Program-made: the position numbers and the translations under genes
DNA from: Endozoicomonas montiporae CL-33
GTDB taxonomy: Bacteria > Pseudomonadota > Gammaproteobacteria > Pseudomonadales > Endozoicomonadaceae
Direction of reading: 5' to 3'
NCBI RefSeq assembly: GCF_001583435.1
Contig: NZ_CP013251.1
Span: 2,439,617 to 2,503,616 of the forward strand
Length of the DNA: 64,000 nucleotides
Shown: positions 49,406-58,128 of the stretch, piece after piece
How the letters are laid out: each line of letters begins with the position of its first letter
How positions within the stretch are numbered: position 1 is the stretch's first letter
Notes under the pieces: generated by a model
The model's input: the letters and a program-made list of their open reading frames with translations, nothing else
What the model was told of the DNA's origin: nothing
The model's database searches: none

Positions 49406-50452
49406 TCAGGTTGTTACTTTTTCAGCTGCATTTTGTTTGTCGCGGCTTCGGCTTCGGCTGCGTCTGCGGCTTCTTCTTGGAGTCATTTCGCCAGTGTCGT
49501 TGTCAGACGAACTTCCCTCTGCGTCCGTAGCTGTCTGTTTTGTTTCCAGTGCAGGCTCGGATGCAGATTTGCTGCTGTCGTTCAAATCCGCATTGTCGCT
49601 ACCGGCAATCTTGAGTAGCAACTTGTTGTTGTCTGTCATGACCTGTGCTTTGCAGAACAAGCGGTCGCCAACAAAGACGTCAGCGTCGATTGGGTTAAAC
49701 AGTGGTATGATGTCGCCCGCTTTGATTGAGAGCGCTTTTCTTAATGTGGTTTCCTGTTGACCCAGTTTGGCAGTCATTGGAATTGAAACGTCCAGCATTC
49801 GATGCTCAAGTTGTTGTTTCATTTCCTTGCGATTCACAATCGCTTTGGTATCGCCCATTTTGGTCAGGCTGTTTGCCGGGAACAGTAGCTGAACAGAACC
49901 GGAAATGTCGCCGATGGAGATAATAAAATAAATGCAGACGACAAAATCCATCGCAGAACGGTCAAGCTGTTCTGCGGCAGCGTCCTCTGACTTGTTAGTC
50001 ATCCGGAATTTGACGGGATTGATGGACTCAAAGGACTCTTCAAAACTTCTGAATAAGCCTTGCATCAGCTTATAAGCCATGCGTCTGTCGCCCATGCTCG
50101 GGGCAACGTTTTGTGTTTTATCAGGATATTCGCCGTTGCCTCCACACATCAGGTCGAGACAGGCGGTGATGATGCCTCTGTCGAGGGCAACAACAGAAAG
50201 GTCCATAGGGTCTTCATTATTGATGACCCAGGTGCGTAGAAAACAGTCGTCATGGTTGGCGTGCAAAATCATCTGCTCGACTTCAACCACCGGCATTACG
50301 CTAATTTCTGCATTTAGGGTATGACTGAGCATAATCTGGAACTTATTGGCGCATTGCTCGGCAATTTTTTCCAGAAATGTTGTCAGACCATGAACAATAT
50401 TACCTGCAAGGTACAGGTTGAATGGCTCATAGGAATCGTCTTCTTGTGTCAT
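49406..50452 (-). CDS. fliM: divergent flagellar switch protein FliM
   Basis: C-ring protein linking FliG and FliN. ATG 50452 gives 348 residues; a TTG at 50533 would add 27. The middle domain is recognisable (LDLMCGGNGEYPD for the usual GGDG loop, MAYKLMQGLFRSFEESFESINPVKF) and so is the SpoA domain (MTAKLGQQETTLRKALSIKAGDIIPL). With either start the CheY-P-binding N-terminal peptide of the LSQxEIDALL type is absent. The C-terminus has a long acidic then basic Ser/Arg-rich tail (PRRSRRRSRSRSRDKQ). First gene of the leftward block. Confidence 0.88.
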   Translation of the reverse strand: MTQEDDSYEPFNLYLAGNIVHGLTTFLEKIAEQCANKFQIMLSHTLNAEISVMPVVEVEQMILHANHDDCFLRTWVINNEDPMDLSVVALDRGIITACLDLMCGGNGEYPDKTQNVAPSMGDRRMAYKLMQGLFRSFEESFESINPVKFRMTNKSEDAAAEQLDRSAMDFVVCIYFIISIGDISGSVQLLFPANSLTKMGDTKAIVNRKEMKQQLEHRMLDVSIPMTAKLGQQETTLRKALSIKAGDIIPLFNPIDADVFVGDRLFCKAQVMTDNNKLLLKIAGSDNADLNDSSKSASEPALETKQTATDAEGSSSDNDTGEMTPRRSRRRSRSRSRDKQNAAEKVTT

Positions 50453-50980
50453 AGTCGGGCTAGAAATTAGTTGGCGTAATACGGGAAGTTCAGGATTATA
50501 GACATCTGACGTTTGTTGGCTATATACGTACAAACCTCGTAAATTTATCGCTATTAAATAGATAAATATTCATAGTTGCGAAATTGATTGTTGTTGGTGC
50601 AGGCGAATGATTAATATTTGATTTGTGTTAGTAAAATGTAACCTATGTTATTGATAATGAACAAAATATATATTCTCCACTTATTAACTCCCGGTTTTCT
50701 GAATACTTATGCATGCAGACTTTTGGGTAATTAATGAATAGAATTGCTTCATTAGTGAATAATACGTATGTAGGTGGCGTGGTTGGTTTGTCATTATGTG
50801 GCGCCTGCACAGTACATCAGTGGTATTAACTTTCTATTAATATTTTGTCGTTGTCGTATTATTCGAATGATCCTTTTTGTTCTTTGTGCGGCGATGTGGC
50901 TTTAACATCTGTTGCTGTTTGTTAATCAGGCTGATGTTTCCTGATGGCAGGTTGTTGATTTAAAAATAATCGGGAATGGC
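50453..50980. other. divergent flagellar promoter region
   Basis: About 530 bp between fliM and motY, clearly AT-rich. It must drive both blocks. I searched by eye for sigma-54 (GG-N10-GC) and found no convincing site. The 50570-50760 part is especially AT-rich. Confidence 0.5.
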
Positions 50981-51817
50981 ATGTTGACTCGAGTGCTTCT
51001 GGCTTTGTTAATGGTTTCTGCTTCTGTGGGTGCGTCGGTGCGCTCGTTTGACGGAGTGGAATGGAAAGTGGAATCATCCCGCTATGATGCCACGTTATAC
51101 TGGCAACTCGAACCCTCGGTTATTGTTAGTTTTTATAAGCAGGCCGGACTGCCTGTTGAATTCAGATTGTTGGCACCGAACCTGATTGAAAAAGCCGATA
51201 ATGCCTCTCTCTTCATTATGAGTTCCCCTCTCAAGCCTTATAAAAATAAAGAGCCGGTTGGCGAAGTGCTTAAATCAGGACGCCGCATGTCCGATGGACG
51301 TCAGATTGAGTTCGTGGGTGAAGTACCAAAGCTGCTGGACGCCATGTCAAAGGGCGACTGGGGCGTTGTTGAGCTCCAGATGCCTTCCGGAGTGCAGAAT
51401 GTCCTGGAAGTGCCGGCCATAGATTTTCTGAAACCACTTCAGGCATTTAATGACAAGCGAAGTGTGCTTCCTTTGCTGGGCTGGGAGCAGGGGAAAGAGA
51501 CCACACTTCATTTTGATGTGTCCGAATACCGTTTGAATTCGAAAAACAGACAGGATTTACAAGATCTGGTTGGTCTGATTGCCTACGATGGCGAAGTGAC
51601 TTCAATAGAAGTTGATGGTCATACGGATCTGACAGGACACCGCTTGAATAACCTGACACTGTCCCAGCAGAGAGCCAGGGCTGTTCAGGACTATCTTATG
51701 GAGCTGGGTATTGATGAAGAACTGATAACAGCGGTTCGTCATCACGGCCAGCGATACCCTGTTCCTGATGCTTCTCACCAGGAAAACCGACGAGTAGAAA
51801 TCAGGTTGTTCCGATAA
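50981..51817 (+). CDS. motY: MotY-like flagellar motor T-ring protein (OmpA C-terminal domain)
   Basis: The product has 278 residues with a signal peptide (about 1-18). The N-terminal domain (VEWKVESSRYDATLYWQLEP, then FYKQAGLPVEFRLLAP) fits the MotY N-domain pattern, although the Cys seen in Vibrio MotY is replaced. The C-terminal OmpA-like peptidoglycan-binding domain carries VDGHTDLTGHRLNNLTLSQQRA and ENRRVEIRLF. MotY forms the T-ring around Na+-driven polar flagellar basal bodies and holds the stator. Its position beside flagellar genes supports this. Confidence 0.78.
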   Translation: MLTRVLLALLMVSASVGASVRSFDGVEWKVESSRYDATLYWQLEPSVIVSFYKQAGLPVEFRLLAPNLIEKADNASLFIMSSPLKPYKNKEPVGEVLKSGRRMSDGRQIEFVGEVPKLLDAMSKGDWGVVELQMPSGVQNVLEVPAIDFLKPLQAFNDKRSVLPLLGWEQGKETTLHFDVSEYRLNSKNRQDLQDLVGLIAYDGEVTSIEVDGHTDLTGHRLNNLTLSQQRARAVQDYLMELGIDEELITAVRHHGQRYPVPDASHQENRRVEIRLFR

Positions 51818-51887
51818 TGAATGTATTTCTCAGTCCTGTAAGGCTTTGTTCTGAAAACGTCTGCTGTCAGTTAAATGGTTTTTCATC

Positions 51888-53309
51888 ATGATGTCAGATA
51901 AAGAAGTATTGGTTGTTGGCATCGATGAGTGTGCGGATGCGTCACTGTTGTCGGCAACAGTGGCTGATGGTTGGAAAGTGTCGTTTACTGACGAACCTGA
52001 CCTGAATGATATCAATGCTCAGGGCCGGCCGGATGTTGCGATTTTATCGGTCAGTCCTTCAGGTTGTAGCCGGCTGGTGCTGAACCAGTTCATGAAAAGA
52101 CTGCCGGGTGTTGCGGTTATTGTTATTTCGCCTGTTGCTGATCGTCAGCAGGCTGTGGAGCTGATTTCTGCCGGTGCAGCCGATTATCTGGTCAGTCCGG
52201 TAGACCCGGAGGTTCTGGCCTCGAAAATCAATCAACTGCGTAGTATTGCCGGTGCCGATGGTTTTATTGCTCATTCGCCTTCTACCCATCATACGGCACA
52301 GTTGGCCAGACGGGCGGCTGTCACAAATGCCGCCATTCTGGTGGGTGGTGAGTCCGGTACGGGCAAGGAAGTGCTGGCCCGGTTTGTCCATGGCAGTTCG
52401 CATCGTACAGCGGGGCCGTTTGTCGCAGTCAATTGTGCAGCGATTCCCGAGTCCATGCTTGAATCCATTCTTTTTGGTCATGAAAAAGGTGCTTTCACCG
52501 GTGCTGTCAGTCGTCATGCGGGTAAATTCGAGCAGGCGAGTGGTGGAACCTTGTTTCTGGATGAAGTAGCAGAAATGCCTTTGGAGCAGCAGGCAAAGCT
52601 GCTGCGCGTGTTGCAGGAAAAAGAAGTAGAGCGACTGGGCGGAACCGAACCGGTAAAAGTCGATATCAGGGTTATTTCAGCGACCAATCGTGATCTTGCC
52701 GAGTGTGTGAAAGAAGGGCGGTTCAGGGAAGACCTGTATTACCGGCTTAATGTCTTTCCATTGCATTTGCAGCCACTCAGAGAGCGGGTTGAAGATATTC
52801 TGCCTCTGGCGCAGTTTTTCCTGCATCGATCCAGTGGTCAGACCGGACAGCCTGCGCCGGAACTGAGCCCTGAAGCGGTGTCTGCCCTGCAAACCTATCA
52901 CTGGCCGGGCAATATCAGGGAGCTGGAAAATGTCATTCAGCGCGCCTGCGTTCTTAAACGTAGCTGGGTTGTACTTCCCGAAGATCTTATGTTGCCTGGT
53001 CAGTCAGTGGTTTCACGTAAGACAGATGTCGCTAACGTGGTCGGTATCAGTGACTGGCAGTCGGGTGATCAGAGTGAAAACAGCTCTGACCCGGATCGCG
53101 TTGTTTTGGAAAGCTATCCGGGACCAGCCAGAAAACATCAGGAATGGCGACATGTTCTGGAAGTCCTGAAGCGTCATGGGGGGCATCGCAGTCGTTCGGC
53201 TGAAGAGTTGGGAATGACCACGCGCATGTTGCGTTACAAGCTGGCTCAATTGCGTGAATCAGGCATTGATGTCGATTCCATTATTGCCGGTTCGGTGATG
53301 GCGTCCTGA
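51888..53309 (+). CDS. flrC: sigma-54-dependent flagellar regulator, FlrC/FleR type, with degenerate receiver
   Basis: Activates class III flagellar genes with RNA polymerase sigma-54. The product has 473 residues. Receiver-like domain 1-115, AAA+ domain about 128-360 with Walker A VGGESGTGKEVLARF, the sigma-54-contacting GAFTGA loop, SGGTLFLDEVAEMP, and a Fis-type HTH at the end (RSRSAEELGMTTRMLRYKLA). In the receiver the phospho-acceptor Asp is replaced (VAILSVSPSG), and the conserved Lys before Pro is Ser (YLVSPVDP), so phosphorylation by an FlrB kinase looks impossible. No flrB is in the window. A terminator follows. Confidence 0.85.
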   Translation: MMSDKEVLVVGIDECADASLLSATVADGWKVSFTDEPDLNDINAQGRPDVAILSVSPSGCSRLVLNQFMKRLPGVAVIVISPVADRQQAVELISAGAADYLVSPVDPEVLASKINQLRSIAGADGFIAHSPSTHHTAQLARRAAVTNAAILVGGESGTGKEVLARFVHGSSHRTAGPFVAVNCAAIPESMLESILFGHEKGAFTGAVSRHAGKFEQASGGTLFLDEVAEMPLEQQAKLLRVLQEKEVERLGGTEPVKVDIRVISATNRDLAECVKEGRFREDLYYRLNVFPLHLQPLRERVEDILPLAQFFLHRSSGQTGQPAPELSPEAVSALQTYHWPGNIRELENVIQRACVLKRSWVVLPEDLMLPGQSVVSRKTDVANVVGISDWQSGDQSENSSDPDRVVLESYPGPARKHQEWRHVLEVLKRHGGHRSRSAEELGMTTRMLRYKLAQLRESGIDVDSIIAGSVMAS

Positions 53310-53367
53310 TTCAGTGTGTTTTTTATGAAGTTAACAGCAACACAGGTTGGCTTCTTCGAATTGGTGT

Positions 53368-53406
53368 AAAGCCCGGGGCAGGTCATTGGGTCATGTCCGG
53401 GCTTTT
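53368..53406 (+). terminator. terminator between flrC and fliE
   Basis: AAAGCCCGG (53368-53376) pairs with CCGGGCTTT (53397-53405) with TTTTG after it. It separates flrC from the fliEFGHI block, which then needs its own promoter in about 85 bp. Confidence 0.85.
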
Positions 53407-53490
53407 GTCGTGGTTATGTGCAGATACGGAAAGCCGTTAATGGTCAATGTCCATTAAAGGGCTCCATCGATAAAAGAGTTAAGTGGTTAA

Positions 53491-53832
53491 ATGCAGCCAA
53501 TACATAATTTTGCGGGTGTTGTTCAGCAGCGTATAACGCTTCCGGGGGCAACCGATGTACAAGATACCAGAATCATGCCTAATGACACCGGGCGTCTTCA
53601 GGACAATGCTAAGGTGCAGTTCTCAGAGGTTCTGGATGATGCGCTGCAACACGTCAGTAACCTTGAGCATGGCGCAGACCAGATGCGAACAGATTACGAG
53701 CTGGGTCTCGGTGATGACCTGGTAGGTGCAATGATTGCCAGTGAAAAAGCATCATTGTCTTTTCAGGCAGTGGTTCAGGTGCGTAACCGGGTAGTCTCTG
53801 CTTACGAAACCGTGTTTAACATGCCGGTGTAA
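53491..53832 (+). CDS. fliE: flagellar hook-basal body protein FliE
   Basis: Basal-body adaptor between MS ring and rod, exported early. The product has 113 residues. The C-terminal half has the family pattern KVQFSEVLDDALQHVSNLE, LVGAMIASEKASLSFQAVVQVRNRVVSAY. 18 bp before fliF. Confidence 0.93.
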   Translation: MQPIHNFAGVVQQRITLPGATDVQDTRIMPNDTGRLQDNAKVQFSEVLDDALQHVSNLEHGADQMRTDYELGLGDDLVGAMIASEKASLSFQAVVQVRNRVVSAYETVFNMPV

Positions 53833-53850
53833 CGGTCGGGGAGAACGAGA

Positions 53851-55461
53851 GTGAGTGCATCGGTAAAAATGGACCCGACTGCGGCCATGCAGCGCATGCG
53901 AGAAGGGGTGTCGTACATTTCATCCAGGGCTGGCAAGGATTTTTCCGGCGTTGTTAAAAAAAATCCGGCACTGGTGGCAGTCAGTGTCGCGCTGTTGTTC
54001 AGTCTTCTGGTCGTCACCGGCTTGTGGCTGACCAGTGGTGATGATAGCGACAACTGGCGTCCGCTTTATGGTCGTCAGGAGCTTTATGATGTCGCTGCCG
54101 TGGTGGAAGCGTTGGACGCTGGTCGTCTGGATTATCGCTTGCATCCGACCAGTGGCCAGATTCTGGTGGCGGCTGATGAGTTGAATGCTGCCCGTATGCA
54201 TCTGGCGACAGCCGGTATCAAGCCTGCGGCCTCTGCAGGAATGGAATTGCTGACCAGTGGTGGTCAGCTGGGTCGCAGCCAGTTTGTTGAGCGTAAGCAG
54301 TATTTGAAGGGGCTTGAAGGTGAGCTGGAGCGAACCATCGCCAGCCTGCGCCCGGTGCGCACTGCCCGTGTGCATCTGGCTGTTCCCGAACGAACTGCCT
54401 TTTTGCGTGAGCAGGTCGAGCCTGCGGCTTCTGTTTATCTGGATCTGTATCCGGGTATTCGCATGGAAGGTCGTCAGGTGCAGGGCATTATCAACCTGCT
54501 GGCTGGCAGCTTCCCTGATCTTAAGCCTGAACGTATTCACGTTCTGGATCAGAACAGTAATCCTCTGACGGCGGATGAAAATGCGCCCAGCCAGACTGAT
54601 CAGCAGATGCAACATCGTCGTACGGTTGAACAGCAGTATGTTCAGCGCCTGACGCATTTGCTGGAACCTGTGGTGGGTGAAGGCAATTTACGGGTGGCGG
54701 TGAATGCCGACATCGATTTCAGTTTTGAAGAGAGCTCCCGTGAAGGGTATGACCCGGAGAATTCCGTGCTGCGCAGTGAAAGCTACAGCGGCAATACAGC
54801 CCCGCAGGGTGCAGGTGGTGTACCCGGTGCCGCTTCCAACGTAGAGAATCTGGATGAAGGTACTGGTACTGGCGATGAAAACAGTGACGTCAATGTCAGC
54901 AGTATCCGGAATTACGAAATGGGCCGGACGATGAGTTATCAGCGTCAGGATGCTTTCCGGATAGCCCGAATTAATGCCTCTGTCATTCTTAATAGCCGGA
55001 TCAATGGTGCTGAAGCCGATTTCACTCTGTCAGCCGTCGATGATCTGGTGCGCAATGCAGTGGGAATAGATCTTGATCGTGGTGACCGTATTACTGTACG
55101 TTCACTGCCGTTTTATGATAGCGGTGCTGCAGAAGACGATCCAATGTCTTCTATGGTGATGGCTGTGCGTGAGGGGGGTTCGATGATGCCGTTGATGATC
55201 GGTCTGCTGATTTTGTTTCTGATTCTGGTGGTTGTGGCGGTTATTTATTACAGCATACGTCTGCATCGTCAGCGCAATGAGCAGGCGGCGCTGGCTGCCG
55301 AGTTGGCATTGCTGGATGCCGGTGCCGGTAATGAAGAGTCTGAAGAAGACGCATTAAGCAAAGTGGATGCGACGGCGTCGGATCGTGTCAGGGATCTGGC
55401 AGTGTCCAGTCCGGATCAGATTGCAACCATTCTTGAACGCTGGATTAAGGAGGCGGACTGA
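53851..55461 (+). CDS. fliF: flagellar MS-ring protein FliF
   Basis: Membrane ring at the base of the motor. GTG start at 53851 with GGGGAGAACGAG before it; 536 residues. Two membrane helices, near 45-65 (ALVAVSVALLFSLLVVTGLW) and near 445-470 (LMIGLLILFLILVVVAVIYY), flank the periplasmic domains (ELNAARMHLATAGIK, RTIASLRPVRTARVHLAVPE). The C-terminal tail DRVRDLAVSSPDQIATILERWI is the FliG-binding end. Stop overlaps the fliG start by one base. Confidence 0.95.
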   Translation: MSASVKMDPTAAMQRMREGVSYISSRAGKDFSGVVKKNPALVAVSVALLFSLLVVTGLWLTSGDDSDNWRPLYGRQELYDVAAVVEALDAGRLDYRLHPTSGQILVAADELNAARMHLATAGIKPAASAGMELLTSGGQLGRSQFVERKQYLKGLEGELERTIASLRPVRTARVHLAVPERTAFLREQVEPAASVYLDLYPGIRMEGRQVQGIINLLAGSFPDLKPERIHVLDQNSNPLTADENAPSQTDQQMQHRRTVEQQYVQRLTHLLEPVVGEGNLRVAVNADIDFSFEESSREGYDPENSVLRSESYSGNTAPQGAGGVPGAASNVENLDEGTGTGDENSDVNVSSIRNYEMGRTMSYQRQDAFRIARINASVILNSRINGAEADFTLSAVDDLVRNAVGIDLDRGDRITVRSLPFYDSGAAEDDPMSSMVMAVREGGSMMPLMIGLLILFLILVVVAVIYYSIRLHRQRNEQAALAAELALLDAGAGNEESEEDALSKVDATASDRVRDLAVSSPDQIATILERWIKEAD

Positions 55462-56483
55462 TGAGTTCAGTAATGTCACCAGACGATAATTCTGCTGCTG
55501 TTAATCGCAGCAAGCTGGAACAGGCTGCGATTGTGATTCTCGGGTTGGGTGAAAAGGCGGCGGCACGAGTGCTGCGCCTGATGTCGGCAAAAAACGTTGC
55601 CCAGCTAATGCAGGTGATACCCAGGGTACACGGCGTTGTTGAAAGTGAACTGGAAACCATCATGGATTCCATGGCGACAGAATGTAACGATGCGCCTTTG
55701 TTCAGTGACAAGTCCGGCATTGATCAGGCATTGCGTAAAGTGCTTGGTGAAAAGCGTGCCCGCGATCTGCTGCAGTCCTCTCAGGGGGATCAGTTTGGCG
55801 AAGTGTTGGAAAAGCTGCTGATGCTTGATCCGAAACTGGTGGCCCGACTGATTGCCAATGAGCATCCGCAGTTGCAGGCGATTACCCTGGCTTGTATCGA
55901 GCCGGCCAAGAGTGCCCATATTATACAGAGCTTTTCTGAGCAGCGACAAAATGATCTGACCGAGCGGATGGCGAACCTCAGCTCGGTTCCTACCTCTTCC
56001 CTGGAAGCGATTGCCGGTTTGCTTGACAGTCTGACCCAGCAGGAAGTCAGCACTTATGCCGTTAATGGTGTCGGTCAGCTGGCAGAGGTGCTGAACCATA
56101 TGGATGCTGAATCCGGCGATGACCTGCTGGATAATCTGCGTACCAGAGATGGTGATCTGGCCGATCAGGTGGCCTCCCTGCGCTTTACCTTTGAACATGT
56201 GCTTGAGCTTGAGCTCGATTCCCTGCGTGTGGTGTGTGAAGCCGCTGAGAATGAAATGCTGTCCATCGCCCTGCGTGGTGTGGTGCCTGAGCGTCAGGAA
56301 CATGTTTACTCCTGTATGGGTAAACGTGCAGCAGCCATGCTTCGTGAAGAAGTGGAGTCCGGTGTCAGTATGCGAGCCAGTCGTGTCAACGAGGCGCGTG
56401 TTCAGCTGACTGCGCTGGCGCGTAAGCTGGCGCGTGAGGGGCAGATTGAACTGGTTTCTTCAGCCGATGAGCTGGTTGGGTGA
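55461..56483 (+). CDS. fliG: flagellar motor switch protein FliG, divergent torque helix
   Basis: Rotor protein that contacts the stator. The product has 340 residues. N-terminal FliF-binding domain, middle domain with the EHPQ motif (NEHPQLQAITLACI), ARM-C, and a C-terminal domain (FTFEHVLELELDSLRVVCEA, AAAMLREEVESG). By eye-alignment with E. coli FliG, the DDRSIQ stretch bearing key charged residues reads ELDSLR here, and the later Arg is Glu, so several torque residues differ. Overall fold pattern and position in fliEFGHI are secure. Confidence 0.92.
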   Translation: MSSVMSPDDNSAAVNRSKLEQAAIVILGLGEKAAARVLRLMSAKNVAQLMQVIPRVHGVVESELETIMDSMATECNDAPLFSDKSGIDQALRKVLGEKRARDLLQSSQGDQFGEVLEKLLMLDPKLVARLIANEHPQLQAITLACIEPAKSAHIIQSFSEQRQNDLTERMANLSSVPTSSLEAIAGLLDSLTQQEVSTYAVNGVGQLAEVLNHMDAESGDDLLDNLRTRDGDLADQVASLRFTFEHVLELELDSLRVVCEAAENEMLSIALRGVVPERQEHVYSCMGKRAAAMLREEVESGVSMRASRVNEARVQLTALARKLAREGQIELVSSADELVG

Positions 56484-56529
56484 GTGCAGATGATGATGAC
56501 TCATAAGTCTGCGCAGCAGAAGGTGGCCT

Positions 56530-58047
56530 GTGAACAGTAATGAGCAGGTCAGGCCATTTGCATTTCCCGGGCCCGGCAAAGGGCTGAAGCCGTCGGTAAA
56601 CATTGAACGCGCAGAGCCTGAGTTGCAGGTTATGGCAGGCCGGAGCCGACGAAGACAGAAGGATTCAGGCTGGAATGACGGTGATAAAGGGCGGCTACGT
56701 CAGTTTGTCACCAAACGACAACCGGAGCCTGATGAATCCGGTAATGTTGCCTTGCGCCCGGCGTTTGCAGTCGCTGTGGAAGGTGAAGGCGCTAAAGAAA
56801 ACCGTAAGCCGATGGCTCGTCTTCGACGGAAAGGATCTGAAGCGTTATCGGTTAGCGTCGAAAATGCGTCTGAGTCTGTTCCTGACGGCAAAGAGTCTTC
56901 AGAAGCTTTGTCTCAAAACGCCTCCGGTTCTGATCTTCAATCCGCCAGTGATGATGTTGAGTCGGTTGAGGAGTTGAGAGCGCCAGAAGCAAAGGAGGTT
57001 CCCCATCAGGCTGATGTGGATGAGGAGCCTGATGTTGAGGCGACTGTAGAAACAGACTCAACCGGGATTTCTGCTTCGAAGAATGAAACGCCTTCAGACC
57101 TTGCAGCTACAAATTCAGACATTGACCAGTCCACTGAAGTGGCCGGAAAAGCGGCACCTTCAGTGCCACCATCAACCGCTGCTGCCGCACTGCAGAAAGC
57201 GATGGACGACATGTTTCAGAAAGGTCTGGAGCAGGGGCGGCAGGAAGCGTTAAATGATCAGGCTAAAGTGGTTCATCAGCAGGCGTTCGATCAGGGTGTT
57301 GAATCGGGTCGTCAGACTGGCTACGAAGAAGGTCTGCAGCAGGGATTGTCGGCAGCGGCTGATGAACTGAGTCATCGGTTTGCCGGTATAGAAGCACTGA
57401 TTCATGAAATGGAAGAGCATCGTCGTTTGCTTTCCCGTCAGCAGGTGATGGGAGCAGCGCGATTGCTGGAAAGGCTGGTGATCGAGGTGGTGCGTACCGA
57501 GTTGCGACATTCACCGGAACAGATTCAGGCGGTGGTTGAAGAAGCGGTACACCTGCTTGACCGGACAGATCATGAATCTATTGCTCTGCGTGTGCATCCG
57601 GACGATGCGGCCTGGTTGCAGGGCTTTGTTCAAAACAGCAGTGAAGCCTTTGTTGTGCGCCCTGATCCGGCAATTACCCGGGGCGGCTGTCGAATTGAAG
57701 GACGTCTGGGGCATGTGGATGCGACGCTGGAAGAACGTCTGACCGATTGCATTGAACAGTTGCGTACCTGCTTGCTGGAAGATCCTCTTGAGGCGCCACC
57801 GGTTGATATTTCTCCGGTTTACGACCGTATTCAGCCAAAGAAAGAGGTGCATTCGGGTGCTCATTCAGTAGCTCATTCAAACGCTGTGACAGCATCATCA
57901 GGCAGGCTGAGCCCTGAGCCTGAATTGCCGTCGGCAGAATTGTCAGCAGTTGCACAAAGGCCTGCTGTACCAGCCAGCGATTCTTTCTTTGGTTCAGAGG
58001 CTTCCGGGCAGTCTGGGCTGGGTGCCTGGGGTGACCTTGGGCAGTAA
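56530..58047 (+). CDS. fliH: flagellar assembly protein FliH with long N-terminal extension
   Basis: Negative regulator and stator of the FliI ATPase. The product has 505 residues, about twice the usual 230-260. The core (about 215-410) is typical: helix with repeated GxxxG-type steps (KGLEQGRQEALNDQ, QGVESGRQTGYEEGLQQG) and the VirE2-like C-domain (LLERLVIEVVRTELRHSPEQ, IALRVHPDDAAWLQG). The first 200 residues are acidic, Ser/Glu/Ala-rich and low in complexity, and the last 90 are Ser/Pro-rich; both look disordered. GTG start at 56530. Confidence 0.88.
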   Translation: MNSNEQVRPFAFPGPGKGLKPSVNIERAEPELQVMAGRSRRRQKDSGWNDGDKGRLRQFVTKRQPEPDESGNVALRPAFAVAVEGEGAKENRKPMARLRRKGSEALSVSVENASESVPDGKESSEALSQNASGSDLQSASDDVESVEELRAPEAKEVPHQADVDEEPDVEATVETDSTGISASKNETPSDLAATNSDIDQSTEVAGKAAPSVPPSTAAAALQKAMDDMFQKGLEQGRQEALNDQAKVVHQQAFDQGVESGRQTGYEEGLQQGLSAAADELSHRFAGIEALIHEMEEHRRLLSRQQVMGAARLLERLVIEVVRTELRHSPEQIQAVVEEAVHLLDRTDHESIALRVHPDDAAWLQGFVQNSSEAFVVRPDPAITRGGCRIEGRLGHVDATLEERLTDCIEQLRTCLLEDPLEAPPVDISPVYDRIQPKKEVHSGAHSVAHSNAVTASSGRLSPEPELPSAELSAVAQRPAVPASDSFFGSEASGQSGLGAWGDLGQ

Positions 58048-58076
58048 TACTATTTTTTAGATAAATATCACCAATG

Positions 58077-58126
58077 CTTCTGATGCTGCTAAAAAGGCGG
58101 ATGTCGTATTGGTGATCTGGAGTGAT
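58077..58126. promoter_or_regulatory. inverted repeat upstream of parM-like gene
   Basis: ATCACCAAT (58077-58085) pairs with ATTGGTGAT (58118-58126) across 32 bases, directly before the ATG at 58129. It could sequester the start region in RNA or be an operator. No ribosome-binding site stronger than GGAG inside the right flank is seen. Confidence 0.5.
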
Positions 58127-58128
58127 CT

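Noticed and set aside
53920..54657. Open frame of 245 codons antisense to fliF
   Set aside because: fliF is certain; no start signal or known motif on the minus strand.
58048..58128. parC-type centromere upstream of the parM-like gene
   Set aside because: Only one inverted repeat is present; parC needs arrays of direct repeats, and no parR follows.
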